DNA of 64,000 nt, taken from NCBI GenBank assembly GCA_030549335.1, contig CM060195.1:17539501-17603500 (forward strand). Reading direction: 5' to 3'. Origin of the DNA: Pontederia crassipes (Eukaryota; Streptophyta; Magnoliopsida; Commelinales; Pontederiaceae). Shown here in pieces: positions 34,860-46,019 of this stretch. The notes beneath the pieces were generated by a model. It did no database searches, was not told the origin of the DNA, and saw only the letters and a list, made by a program, of their open reading frames with translations. How positions within the stretch are numbered: the first letter of the stretch is position 1; each line of letters begins with the position of its first letter. The position numbers were made by a program, and so were the translations under genes.

Positions 34860-35880
34860 ACCATCGCGTTCTTAACTTTTCGAGAAAAAGTCATAATCGA
34901 GAGTTGAATAACAGAACTTGGTCGCCTTCCTTAAAACTCCTTCTCAGTATATGCGTGTCATGCCATTTCTTCGTTCTTTCTTTATAGATGCGGGAATTAT
35001 TGTAAGCATCTAGTCTCAGTTCATCTAACTCATTGAGCTGCAAAAGTCGATTTCCAGAGGCTGCTTGAAAGTCATAGTTTAGTGTTTTGATTGCCCAAAA
35101 AGCCTTGTGTTCTAGTTCCACAGGTAGGTGACAATGCTTGCCATAAATCAACTTAAATGGCGTTGTCCCAATTGGTGTTTTATATGCTATCCGGTATGCC
35201 CACAGTGCTTCATTGAGTTTCAAGCTCCAGTCCTTCATAGTTATTGAGACTGTCTTTTCGAGAATTATTTTAATTTCTCTATTCTAGACTTCTGCTTGCC
35301 CATTAGTTTGAGGGTGATATGCAATAAAAACCCGATGTTTGACTCCATATTTAAGCAACAATTTTTCAAAACTCCATTTGTAAATGTGATCCTCCATCAC
35401 TGATGACCAATCTAGGCACCCCAAACCTTGGGAATATTATATCTTTAAAGAGTTTAATAACTGACTTTGAGTCTGCTCAGATTGTAGGGATAGCTTCAAT
35501 CCACTTTGAGACATAATCTGCAGCTCGAGAACTTGTATCCGCACGAGGGAGGAAAGGGTCCCATGTAGTCCACTCCCCATACATCGAATATTTCTACCTA
35601 AAGTATAAGCTGCTAAGGTACTTCATTTCTTCTGCTTATATTTCCAGTTCTTTGACAAGCATCACACGATTTAACAATATTGATTGCATCCTTGAATAGA
35701 GTCGGCCAATAGAAATCTATTTGGATAACTTTGGAAGCCATTTTTTTGATATCCTCCGTGACCACCATATGGAGATGAATGGCACTCCTGTAGTATGGCA
35801 GCTCATTCCTCGTCTGGTACACACCTTCGATATATTCCATCTGCACACTTTTTGAAAAGAAATGGTTCATTCTAGAAGTA
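34860..35880 (-). pseudogene. E2 integrase, broken
   Basis: The minus strand shows the zinc-binding part (YRSAIHLHMVVTEDIKKMAS, then CDACQRTGNISRRNE) at about 35870-35613. It also shows the C-terminal part ([55 protein letters not shown]) at 35238-34891. The catalytic core between them is split over several frames. Confidence 0.82.
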
Positions 35881-36049
35881 GTATTTAATATCTAAAAATA
35901 ATTTCTTCTTTTGTTGATAGGATAGATCTGGTCGTAAAACTCCGGAGGCTAAGTAGTTAGCATAGTCGGCAAATCATGGAAGCTGTGTTTTTTGGATCGA
36001 AAATAGTTGATCATTTGGAAAAGAGTCATTAATAGCTTTTTGAGTGCCA

Positions 36050-36500
36050 AGATTAATGTCCTATTCCGATAATTGAAGTCGGGAAAGGTGATCGGCTATC
36101 AAATTTTTTGTCTCTTCGTTCTTTGATTTCTAAATCAAATTCTTGTAATAGAAGGATCCATCTGATGAGTCTAGGTTTGGCATCCTTTTTAGCAATCAAG
36201 TATCGGATGGCTTGATGATCGGTATACACAATGACTTTGGAACCGACTAGGTAGGATCTAATTTGTCCATTGCAAAAACGACTGCTAAAAATTCTTTTTC
36301 AGTCGTACCATAATTGATTTGTGCTTCATCCAGGGTTTTGCTGGCATAATAAATTGCATGCTGCTTTCTATCCTTCCTCTGTCCCAATACTGCTCCCAGG
36401 GCTTGATCACTAGCATCACACATAATTTCAAAGGGCAAAGACCAATGTTGCATCAAATATGAACTCTGCTTCTTTTGATAGGAGTTTTGTTAAGAGCCTT
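36050..36500 (-). pseudogene. E2 RNase H, broken
   Basis: The conserved gypsy RNase H start PFEIMCDASDQALGAVLGQR and the block [20 protein letters not shown] lie at 36456-36247. The continuation ([17 protein letters not shown]) is out of frame downstream on the minus strand to about 36050. Confidence 0.82.
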
Positions 36501-37570
36501 GCAATAAGAGAAAAATCTTTAATGAAACGTCGATAAAATCCTGCATGTCCAAGGAAACTTCTGATTCCCTTGATATTAATAGGTGGAGGTAATTTTTCAA
36601 TTACTTTTGTTTTGGCTTTATCAACTTCAATGCCTCTGCCTGAAACAATGTCCCAGAACTACTCCTTCTTGTACCATCTAATGACATTTCTCCCAGTTCA
36701 ATACTAGATTAGATTCAGCACATCTCTGTAACACTTTTTCTAGATTCTGCAAGCAAATTTCAAAGGAAGTGCCATACACTAAAAAGTCATCCATGAATAC
36801 TTCCATTTTTTCTTCAATATAATCGGAAAAGATTGACATCATGCACCTTTGAAAGCTTGCTGAAGCATTACATAACCCAAAGGGCATTCTCCTATATGCA
36901 AAGGTTCCATAAAGACAAATAAAGGTAGTCTTTTCCTGATCATTTGGATGAATAGGAATTTGATGGAATCCAGAAAAATCCATCTAAGTAGCAAAAGTAA
37001 GAGTGATTTGCTAGCCTTTCTAACATCTGATCGATGAAAGATAATGGAAAATGGTCCTTTCGAGTGGCTTTGTTAAGCTTTCTGAAGTCGATACACATCC
37101 TCCATCCAGTTACCGTTCGTGTGGAAATGAGTTTGTTCGACTCTGTCTTTACTACAGTCATCCTGCCCTTTTTTGGCATGACCTGCACGGGGCTCACCCA
37201 CTGACTATCTGATATAGGATAAGATAATTCCTACATCCAAAAGTTTAATCACTTATTTTTTCACTACTTCTTTCATTGCTGGATTAAGCATTCTTTGTCC
37301 TTCTATGGAAGGTTTATAATCCTTTTCCATATGAATACGATGCATGCAAGTAGTAGGATTGATTCCCTTTAGATCGTCCAATGTATATCCGATGACATGC
37401 TTGTAATCTTTTAACTTGTCTAATAGTTGCTGAAGTTGATTTGTCCTTAAATCTGCACTGACGATCACTGGATAAGTGGAATCTTCTCCTAAAAATTCAT
37501 ACTTGAGATTTGGAGGGAGTTTTTTTAACTCAGGCTTCGTTGGCTTCTTTGAGTTAGTCGGTAGCATGAA
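36500..37570 (-). pseudogene. E2 reverse transcriptase, broken
   Basis: On the minus strand, ELKKLPPNLKYEFLGEDSTY precedes RT. Then come VMPKKGRMTVVKTESNKLIS, GWRMCIDFRKLNKATRKDHF, IHPNDQEKTTFICLYGTFAY, RRMPFGLCNASASFQRCMMS and VFMDDFLVYG, the last with an intact FMDD metal site. Breaks lie near 37197-37253 and 36983. The thumb and linker continue in pieces to about 36500. Confidence 0.88.
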
Positions 37571-37579
37571 GTTTGTAGA

Positions 37580-38165
37580 TTAGTCCTCTAGTGAATTGTC
37601 AGAGTGTTGTATTTTTGTCGAGAGCATATGACTTGTAAGGATGCTTGCTTCTTCTTCTGTCCACAGAGATGATTCTTGAGCTTCAAGGGATACTTCTAAA
37701 GATTTAGAAATATGAATAACTGACGCCACTTTCTGTATTAGTGAATCCACTTGCTCAGATTGAAGATGGTGATCTTCTATGTCTGGATAATTGATAATAT
37801 TATTCAATCGAAATTCGACTGTGTCATCACCTATTTGAAAAGTGAGACGTCCTTGTTTAACATTTATCACTGCTCCTACAGTAGCTAGGAAAGGTCTTTC
37901 CAACAGAATGGGAGTTTGATTATCTTCATCCATGTCTAAAACCACGAAGTCAGCTGGTATGTAGAAATTTCCTACTTTGATTGGTATATCTTCCAGAATT
38001 CCTTGTGAAATTTTTATAGATCGGTCTACTAATTGGAGAGACATATTCGTGGGCTTAATATCACCCATCTCGAGTTTTCTGCATAATGATAAGGGATAAT
38101 GCTCACCAAGGCACCAAGATCACACGAAGCTCTTTGTATCCTTCGATTTCTGATTTCGCAAGGTA
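37580..38165 (-). pseudogene. E2 retroviral-type aspartic protease, broken
   Basis: The minus strand reads through the active-site region near 38125 (family ALCDLGASVS, here split by a frame change). It continues as LSLCRKLE, GDIKPTNMSLQLVDRSIKIS, DFVVLDMDEDNQTPILLERP and FLATVGAVINVKQGRLTF, to a stop at 37580. Confidence 0.82.
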
Positions 38166-38169
38166 TAGA

Positions 38170-40061
38170 AAAGCTAACAAGGTCTTTTAACTTCGGGGGG
38201 CAATCTATTTTGAATTACGACACTGGCTTCAGCAGTTAGTGCAACTGTTTCATTTTCTTGTATCCTCCTCTTTTTTGATAAGATGTCTTTGAGAAATTTT
38301 GCATATGCAGGCATTTCCTGTATGGCTTCCACAAAGGGTACATTAATATAGAGTTTCTTCAAAATTTCTATAAACTTGCCAAACTGTTGATCTTGTCGAG
38401 ATTTCTCGAGGGCTTTAGGGAATGGTATTTGAGCAGAGTAGCTGGAATGTTCTTCAGTAAGCTGTTGCTTGGATTTATTTTGTTCATTCGATGTAACCTC
38501 TGGTTGAACCATTTGGTCTTGTTCACCAATCCCTCCATTGCCTTCAGTCAAAACCTTTTATCTAGTTCTTTTGATGTTATCTATTGTTTTCCCACTTCTT
38601 AAGGTTACAACTTGAACCTGTTCCTTTGGATTTTTCTCTGGTTGGCCCGATAGAATTCCTAGTTGTCTTGAAGAAGATGCAGCCTGTTGAACTATTTGAG
38701 GCTCCAACATTTTATTATGAATGGAGAGACTTTCAATTTTCTCAAATATTTTCTGCATTAAAGTGTCTTGTTTCGACATATACTTTTCCATCATTACTTC
38801 TAGCTTGTTCAAGGAAGATGACCCTTGATCCGGCGAAGAGTTTTGAAGTTGAGCTCTTTGATTGAATCTGTTTTGCCAAGTGGGAACTTGGGTTTGTTGA
38901 GGATTGTCTCTGTAAAAAAACTTTGGATTGTTCTTCCATCCAGGATTGAAAGTGTTAGGATACGGATCATTGGTAGATGGATAAGGACCTAACACATTTG
39001 CCTGATTGTGATGTCCTTGCTGCTTTAATAGTTCACAATGCACGAAAATGTGATCAGGTGAACCACATATCTCGCAACATCTTGCTATTATATTAACAGT
39101 AGGAGTAGCTTCATTGAGTCCCAGTCTACTAATTTCCTTTTGAAACTATGTACTCCACCTTAGAAGAAAAATCCTCACGATCAAATCGTGTTTGAGTTAA
39201 TGCGACCGGCTCATTGGACCTTGAGTGAGCTAGAAAATGTTGATTCCTTGCTATTTCTTCTATAAGTTGATAGGCCTCATTTACATTTTTATTTATAAAT
39301 ATGCCATATGCAGCATTATGAAGTGCCATTTTTGAAGTATAATTAAGTCCATTGTGGAAAGATTGCACTAAGATCCATTTGCTTAAGCCATGATGAGGAC
39401 ACGACCTTAGCAATGTCTTAAACCTTTGTCAGGCTTCATACAACATTTCCTAATCTTTTTGAATAAAGCCAATGAATTGATTTCTGATTTTGATGGTCTT
39501 ACTTGGAGGAAAATATTCTGACAAGAAGGCTTTTACCAGTTGCTCTCAAGTAGTTAATTCCCGGGGTTCCAGTGACTGTAGCCATTGCTTGGCTTTACCT
39601 TTTAACGAGAAAGAGAAGACTCTTAATCTCAATGCCTCTGATGATACTCCATTCAACTTGGTTGTCTCGCATATTTTCAGAAAGTCTTTAAGATGTTGAT
39701 TTGGGTCTTTATCTGAATTCCCTCCAAATTGGTTCTGTTGGATTGTGGAAATTAAAGACGATTTTAACTCGAAATTGTTGGCTTGAATAGCAGGCTTCAA
39801 AATCGCTGACTCCAGTCCATCTGCGGTGGGAGTATAGAGTTCTTCTAATGACGGGACTGGTGGTCATGGTTGAAGTGGCTCTTATTGTTGAGCCATCATT
39901 TCTGCTTCCAAATCAGAATTCTCCTCGAGATCTATGGATTGAGTGCTGCTTGTACCTTCAAGAGAGGATGTTCTATTCTTATATTCTCGCACCCTTCTTT
40001 TAAAAGTTCGATCAATCTTAGGGTCTAGTTCAAGCAATTATCCGCGAATGTTTCTAAGCAT
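38170..40061 (-). pseudogene. E2 gag, broken
   Basis: It starts at the ATG at 40061 on the minus strand; the first codons include a stop, followed by LLELDPKIDRTFKRR. Core blocks are QANNFELKSSLISTIQQNQF, DPNQHLKDFLKICETTKLNG and FSFSLKGKAKQWLQSLEPRE. The part AHSRSNEPVALTQTRFDRED lies at 39413-39129. A zinc knuckle CEICGSPDHIFVHC is near 39075. The C-terminal linker (SKQDTLMQKIFEKIESLSIH) and FGKFIEILKKLYINVPFVEA, EMPAYAKFLKDILSKKRRIQ follow to 38174. Unlike E1, the middle part is retained. Confidence 0.87.
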
Positions 40062-40154
40062 ATACTAATCACTGAGATCAAAAGAAAAGATTCATCAATA
40101 AATATTACTAAATCAACTAAGCATGGATATAAATAAAGAGTAAATAATCTAAAT

Positions 40155-40171
40155 CTTCGGCAACGGCGCCA
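40155..40171 (-). promoter_or_regulatory. E2 primer binding site (tRNA-Asp)
   Basis: On the minus strand TGGCGCCGTTGCCGAAG lies 6 nt after the 5' LTR. Its first 14 bases match the complement of the canonical plant tRNA-Asp 3' end with CCA. Confidence 0.85.
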
Positions 40172-40177
40172 AAAACT

Positions 40178-41276
40178 TGACGTGAACTTTTTGTAGTTAT
40201 GGAATTAGGAATTCTCGCACTGAAGGTAATTCTAGTCACATTTTAAATTTAATCTAGAGTTCACGCAACTGCAAGTACACAAGTCGAGTAGAAACCCTGA
40301 GTGTCATAACCCCGTTGATTTAGATCAATTACTTGTTCTAATTATATCCCAAAAATTATCAAGAAATTATTAAGAGTAAACCGAATAAAGAAACAAACAT
40401 AGATTAAGAATAACGAAGTAGAGTAAGGAAGGATCAAAATGTAATTGATAAGGTTCCCTAGTAATGAACTTGTAGATGCTGTATGCAATTTCAACGTTCG
40501 ACTTACTGATTTTATAAATTCACTAAAACGCGAGTGAAATACTCTACCTCGCAACTCATCGATTTATTTATGGACCGAGAAGAGAGTAGCTGCTAATAAC
40601 TAAACTAGGACCACTGATTAATAAGATTCTCATCTTTAATCAGAAGAAGAGTCCAATCTCTCGATCTTCAACAACCTTTTCTTTTGATTCTAATCGAAGT
40701 GATCAAAATGCAATTGATACATCTTACAATTGTTAGAAGTTCTCACCTCCCAACAATCACTAAGATGGATCTCTCGATCTTTTTATGACCAATAAATCAA
40801 TAATCCCCAGAAACACAGCAAGTAATGTGACTACTTTCTCCTCTCGGATGGAACTAGTTAACAAAGAAAACAATTGATCTCTCGATCTAATTGAAATCAT
40901 ACATATATTATAAAGGCTGCCATGTATCAAGTAAATTAAAAAGAGGAATCAAATTCGCAGTATCGAAAAGTCAAAACAAAAGTCAGCATCTACAAAGTTT
41001 CATCACAAGGGAACCGAAAGATTTGTTTAGCTCATCGTGAATCTTCACAGCCTTTTGTCTTCTTTTCTCAGCCCTCCTTCTTCCCCCTCTCCGGGTTCTC
41101 CTCCTCCCTTTTGTTTCCTCTCTGTTCAGAAATTCAAATTTCAAAAAGTAGTTAGTCTTCCCTTTTACTCCTTCCAATTTTCCTCTAATAATAAAGAAAA
41201 CTGTTTAAATATGCTCAATTTTTATGTCAATTCATGAGTTTATTATAATAATTATGAGCATAATAAGAGGTTATCA
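40178..41276 (-). repeat. E2 5' LTR (1099 bp)
   Basis: Runs on the minus strand from TGATAACCTCTTATTATG to AAAAAGTTCACGTCA. It retains the 75-bp part missing in the other copy. Confidence 0.92.
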
Positions 41277-41281
41277 CCCAA

Positions 41282-41399
41282 CAAGCAACATCACCCTCGA
41301 GACAACAAGAAATTTTGCTCGGACAACCAGAGCAAAACCTGAAGGAGCAAGTCCAAGCCGTGACCGTGAGGAGTCGAAGAGTAACTGAAGACACTAAAA
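41282..41399 (+). pseudogene. E1 gag tail between E2 and CACTA
   Basis: After the second CCCAA the E1 frame resumes with a Gln-rich linker (ILLGQPEQNLKEQVQAVTVR), matching the E2 gag stretch LGILSGQPEKNPKEQVQVVT. It is cut by the CACTA element at 41400 and continues after 43255. Confidence 0.85.
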
Positions 41400-41550
41400 C
41401 ACTACAAGAAAATCGCGATTTTCCGACGGATAATTTTTGACGGTTCTAAATCCGTCGCTATTTGCGACGGATTTTTCGACGGTTCCGTTTCCGACGGATT
41501 TTTCGACGGTTATGACCGTCGGAAATAATTTATATTATTATTTAATTTTT

Positions 41551-42010
41551 CGACGATTAGGAACGTCGATATTTTCGACGGATATCCATCCGTCGTAATT
41601 TCTGACGACTTTTCCGACGGTTATGACCGTCGAAAATAAAAAAATTAAATTATGTATTTTTATATTATTATTAAATTTTTTTCAACGGATTTTCCGACGG
41701 TCACGACCGTCAGAAATAAAAAAATTAATTATATAATTTATTATATTATTATTTAATTTTTCGACGATTAGGAACGTCGATATTTTCGACGGATATCCAT
41801 CCGTCACAATTTCTGACGACTTTTCCGACGGTTAGGACCGTCGGAAATAAAAAAAATTAAATTATATATTTTTAATATTATTATTAAATTTTTTTGACGG
41901 ATTTTCTGACGGTTGTGACAGTCAGAAATAAAAAAATTAATTATATAATTGGTTATATTATTATTTAATTTTTTGACGGTTAGGAACGTCAATATTTTCG
42001 ACGGATATCC
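41551..42010. repeat. 211-bp tandem repeat in CACTA left arm
   Basis: CGACGATTAGGAACGTCGAT begins copies at 41551 and 41762, and a variant at about 41974 (period 211-212). Each unit contains several CGACGG palindromes separated by AT-rich DNA. Confidence 0.85.
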
Positions 42011-42239
42011 ATCCGTCGCAAAATCCGCCGCAATTTTCGAAGGTCATAACCGTCGGTAAATCCGCCGCAATTTCCGACGGATATCCAAATCGTCGCAATT
42101 ACCGACGGTTTTGACCGTCGGTAAATATTACCGTCGGTTCAAACCGTCGATAAAATAAAAAATAAATATTATATATAACTAAATAAAATGAAATTTTTTA
42201 TTATTTATGTTTTCGACGGCCGAAACCGTCGGTAATTAA

Positions 42240-42640
42240 CATTTCGTTATCCCATTTTTTTTCCCTTTTTCCCGCTTTCTTTCCAAATTTTTTCCTTTAT
42301 ATATTTTCCCTCCTCCCTCTTCTCTCTCCCTCCTTCCTCCACTCCTCTTTCTCTCCCTCCTCTCCTTTCTCCCTCTCCCGGCCGCAAGCACGGACGCCGG
42401 ACGCCGGTTACGCCGCGAGATCGGCCTCTCCCGCGCGCCGGACGCCGACGACCCTCCCACGCCGGACGCCGGCGATCCTCTCCCGCACCGGCGTATCTCT
42501 CTCTCTCCCGCTCCGCCCGGCATCTCTCTCTCTCTGCTGTCGGCCGGATCCGGCCGTGGCCGTTCGGATCCGGCCGCCAGGCGGCCGGTTCCGGCCTCCA
42601 GCGGCCGGATCCGGCTTCCAGGCGATCGGATCGGCCCTTA
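42240..42640. other. GC-rich core of the CACTA element
   Basis: A C/T-rich tract (CCTCCCTCTTCTCTCTCCCT near 42308) is followed by GC-rich DNA. The latter has GCCGGACGCC repeats (42390-42475) and CGGCCGGATCCGGCC palindromes (42540-42620). The composition differs from both arms. It may be a captured piece of host 5' UTR/first exon or a low-complexity expansion; no gene family is recognisable. Confidence 0.55.
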
Positions 42641-42750
42641 AAAAGTTATTTGCGACGGTTGCGACCGTCAAAAGATCGACGGTTGCGACAACCGTCTAAA
42701 GTTTCGACAGTTGGGACCGTCGAAAAGTTGCGACGGCTCGAACCGTCGGC

Positions 42751-43090
42751 CTTTTCCGGCGGTTGCAACCGTCGAAAATTTCGACGGCTCGGACCGCCGG
42801 CCTTTTCCGGCGGTTGCGACCGTCGAAAATATCGACGGCTCGGACCGTCGGAAGCCTTTTTCGACGGTTGCAACCGTCGGAAATATCGACGGCTCGGACC
42901 GCCGGCCTTTTCCGGCGGTTGCAACCGTCGGAAATATCGACGGTTCGAACCACCGGGGACTTTTCCGGCGGTTGCAACCGTCGAAAATATCGACAGTTCG
43001 AACCACCGGGGACTTTTCCGGCGGTTGCAACCGTTGAAAAATTTCGACGGGTCGAACCGCCGGGGACTGTTCCGACGGCCAGAACCGTCG
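42751..43090. repeat. About 53-bp tandem repeat, seven copies, in CACTA right arm
   Basis: CTTTTCCGGCGGTTGCAACC-type units start at 42751, 42802, 42856, 42907, 42960, 43013 and 43067 (spacing 51-54). Each unit is nearly palindromic (CGACGGTT...AACCGTCG). Long open frames on both strands arise from the repeat and are not genes. Confidence 0.9.
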
Positions 43091-43258
43091 ATATTTTCGA
43101 TGAATTTTTTTCAACCGTCGCAAATCCATTTGCGACGAGCGTTTTTCGGACGGATCGATTCCGACTGAAAAACCGTCGGTAATTGCGTTATCGACGGTTT
43201 TCGGGCTGATTACCGACGGTTCGGACCGTCGATAATCCGCGTTTTTCTTGTAGTGAAA

Positions 43259-44275
43259 GAACAAGACTAGAAGTTTTAACAACGAGAATGTGGAAACGTC
43301 AGGGCAAGAAGAAGTAGTTCAACCGGACGCCAAGATAAAGGAACAGAAAGAAGCCAAATGACCAAAGACTTCGGAAGACCCCCCCGATTATTCTACACGA
43401 GTACCATTCCCGAAAGCTCTGGAAAGAAGCCGACATGATATGTAGTTTGACAAGTTTGTTGAAATCTTAAAGAAACTCTATATACTCTTTGTCGAAGCCA
43501 TTCAAGAGATGCCTGCCTATGCAAAATTCCTTAAACATATCATATCAAAGAAAAGGAGGATACAAGAAAATGAAATAGTTGCACCAACCGCCCAACTAGT
43601 GCCATAATTCAAAACAGATTACCTCCAAAACTCAAGGATCCTAAGAGTTTTTCTATACCTTATGAAATTGGCAACAGAAGAATTCAAAGGGCCTTATGCG
43701 AGTTAGGTGCTTCTGTTAGTGTCATTCCCCTCTCATTATGTAGAAAACTTGAAATAGGTGACATCAAGCCCACTAATATGCTCCTCTAATTGGTGGATCG
43801 ATTTATCAAAATCCCACAAGGAATTCTAGAAGATATACCAATCAAGGTAAGGAACTTCTACATACCAGCTGTTTTTATAATCCTAGATATGGATGAAGAC
43901 AACCAAACTCTCATCCTCGTTGGGAGACCTTTCCTAGCTACTTCAACAATAGTAATTGATGTCAAACAATGTCATCTTACTTTTTAAATAGGCAATGATA
44001 TAGTGGAGTTTTGGTTAAATCAAATTATCAATTGTCCGAATATGGAGGATTATCACTTTCAACCTAAGCATGTGGACCCCCTAACCCAGAAAGTTGTATC
44101 AGTCATTCATATATCTGACCCTTTAGAAGTTTCTCTAGGAGCGTAAGAACCATCACTGTGGACAGAAGAAGAAGCTCGACTTCTTACAAGTCACATGCTC
44201 CCAGCATTGATACAAGGTCTAGACAACAGACAAGAGAGTCAACCTTCAAGCTTGAACAAGAATCCAACATAAAGA
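43259..44275 (+). pseudogene. E1 gag end and aspartic protease, broken
   Basis: After the CACTA element the gag end resumes (VEAIQEMPAYAKFL near 43495, KKRRIQENE near 43550). Protease follows with RALCELGASVSVIPLSLCRK near 43690; the catalytic Asp of the D-L/T-G motif is Glu here. GDIKPTNM is followed by a stop at 43787 and then GILEDIPIKVRNFYIPA, LDMDEDNQTLILVGRPFLAT. More stops lie near 43985, 44143 and 44269. Confidence 0.83.
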
Positions 44276-44279
44276 AATA

Positions 44280-45480
44280 ACCTAAACCCCAGTTGAAGAA
44301 GTTGCCTGAGAATCTCAAATATGAATTCTTAGGAGAAGATTTCACTTACCCGGTAATTGTCAATGGAAATTTAGAATCAAGTCAGCTTCAGATGCTGCTC
44401 GATAAGCTGAAATCCCACAAGCATGTCATAGGCTACACTTTGGATGATCTCAAGGGAATTAACCCCCATGTTTGTATGCATCGTATCCACATGGAAAAAC
44501 ATTTCAAACCATCCATCTAAGGATAGAGAAGGCTCAACCCAGCAATGAAAGAAGTTGTAAAGAAAGAAGTGATTGAGCTTCTAGATGCAAGAATCATCTA
44601 TCAGACAGCCAATGGGTAAGTCCTATGCAGGTCGTGCCAAAGAAAGGTGAAATGACCATGATAAGGACCGACTCAGACAAGCTTATCCCCACAGGTACTA
44701 TCACAGGTTGGAGGATGTGCATTGACTTCAGGAAGCTGAACAAAGCCACCCCAAAGGACCACTTCCCCCTTCCCTTTATTGATCAGATGCTAGAAAGGCT
44801 GGCAAATCATTCTTATTTTTGCTATCTAGATGGATTCTCCGGATTTCTTCAGATCTCCATTCACCCAGATGATCAGGAAAAGACTACTTTTCCTGCTACC
44901 AAAGTTGATGCCCGTCGATGAATTTCATCTTACTGTAATAGGTTTGTTGGGAAATATACACCGCGTAGACCAAGGGAGAACACTCATCGTTTACATGTCC
45001 ATATGGGACCTTTGCATACAGGAGAATGCCATTCGGGTTATGCGATGCTCCTGCAAGTTTCGAAAGATGCATGATGTCAATTTTTTTTTACTTTATAGAA
45101 CAAATCATGGAAGTCTTTATGGATGACTTCTCAGTTTATGGAACCTCTTTTGAAGGCTGCCTGTATAACCTCTGCAAAGTGTTACAAAGATGTGCAGAGT
45201 CTAATTTATGTTGAACAAGGAGAAATGTCACTTCATGTTCCAAGAAGGAGTACTGTTGGGACACATTGTTTCAGGTAGGGGCATGAAGTTGACAAAGCTA
45301 AAACAGAAGTCATAGAGAAGTTGCCCCCACCCTCCAATATCAAAGGAGTTAGAATTTTCCTCGGGCACGCCGAATTCTATCGAAGATTTGTCAAAGATTT
45401 CTCTCTCATTGCAAGGACATTAACAAAACTCTTATCCAAGGAAGCTGAACTTTATATTCGATGAAGATTGTTTAAAAGCT
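44280..45480 (+). pseudogene. E1 reverse transcriptase, broken, with inserted segment
   Basis: KLPENLKYEFLGEDFTYPVI leads to RT: QVVPKKGEMTMIRTDSDKLI, GWRMCIDFRKLNKATPKDHF, ERLANHSYFCYLDGFSGFLQ and IHPDDQEKTTF. At about 44892-45002 some 110 bp replace a short E2 stretch, then MPFGLCDAPASFERCMMSIF and VFMDDFSVYG (intact FMDD) resume near 45030-45140. The thumb region (VLLGHIVSG, FYRRFVKDFSLIAR) runs to about 45430 in several frames. Confidence 0.87.
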
Positions 45481-45489
45481 TTTAATACA

Positions 45490-45985
45490 TTGAAGAAGGC
45501 ACTCACGATGGCTCCAATTATCCAACCACCTGATTGGTCACTGCCATTTGAAATCATGTGCGATGCTACTGACCAAGCTGTTGGAGCATGCTAGGCCAAA
45601 GAAAGGATAAGAAGCTAACATGTGATCTATTATGCTAGCAGAACTCTAGATGAAGCGCAGATCAATTATGCCACGACAGAAAAAGAGGTTTTACCTGTAG
45701 TCTTCGCAATGGATAAATTTAGATCATATCTAGTCGACTCTAAAGTCATCATCTACACTGATCATCAAGCTATCCGACATCTAATTACTGAGAAAGATGC
45801 CAAAGCCTAGATTACAAGAATTCAATTTGGAGATCAAAGATAAAAAGGGAGCAGAAAATCAAGTTGCTGATCACCTCTCTCGATTTCAACTATCAGGACA
45901 GGAAAATGACCTCGCAAATTATCAAGCTATCGATGATTCCTTTCCTAATGACCATTTGTTCTCAATTCAAAATGGAAAACTTCCC
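45490..45985 (+). pseudogene. E1 RNase H, broken
   Basis: PPDWSLPFEIMCDATDQAVG lies near 45530-45590. A stop/frameshift follows around 45593-45621, then [40 protein letters not shown] and, one frame over, IKDKKGAENQVADHLSRFQ. It ends near 45985. Confidence 0.85.
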
Positions 45986-46019
45986 TAGTTCGCAGATTAT
46001 GCTAACTATCTAGCCTCAG

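Larger units (their letters stand above)
31045..41276 (-). mobile_element. Complete Athila/Tat-like gypsy element E2, minus strand
   Basis: A 10.2-kb element with LTRs at 31045-32062 (3') and 40178-41276 (5'), both TG...CA, and the duplication CCCAA on both sides (31040-31044 and 41277-41281). The order on the minus strand is LTR, primer site, gag, protease, RT, RNase H, integrase, extra ORF, polypurine tract, LTR. It inserted in reverse orientation into gag of E1, its own relative. The genes carry scattered stops and frameshifts. Confidence 0.95.
41400..43255. mobile_element. Non-autonomous CACTA (En/Spm) transposon, 1856 bp
   Basis: The left end reads CACTACAAGAAAATCGCG; the right end, reverse-complemented, reads CACTACAAGAAAAACGCG. 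The 3-bp duplication AAA lies at 41397-41399 and 43256-43258. The interior is packed with YCGACGGTY and its complement RACCGTCGR, subterminal repeats of the kind bound by CACTA transposases. There is no transposase gene. Two internal tandem arrays are listed separately. Confidence 0.95.

Noticed and set aside
42236-43282. Several long overlapping open frames on both strands (up to 204 codons) rich in Arg, Pro and RRLQPS-like repeats
   Set aside because: They follow the 53-bp and CGACGG repeats of the CACTA element. The translations are repetitive in all frames, with no start context or domain.
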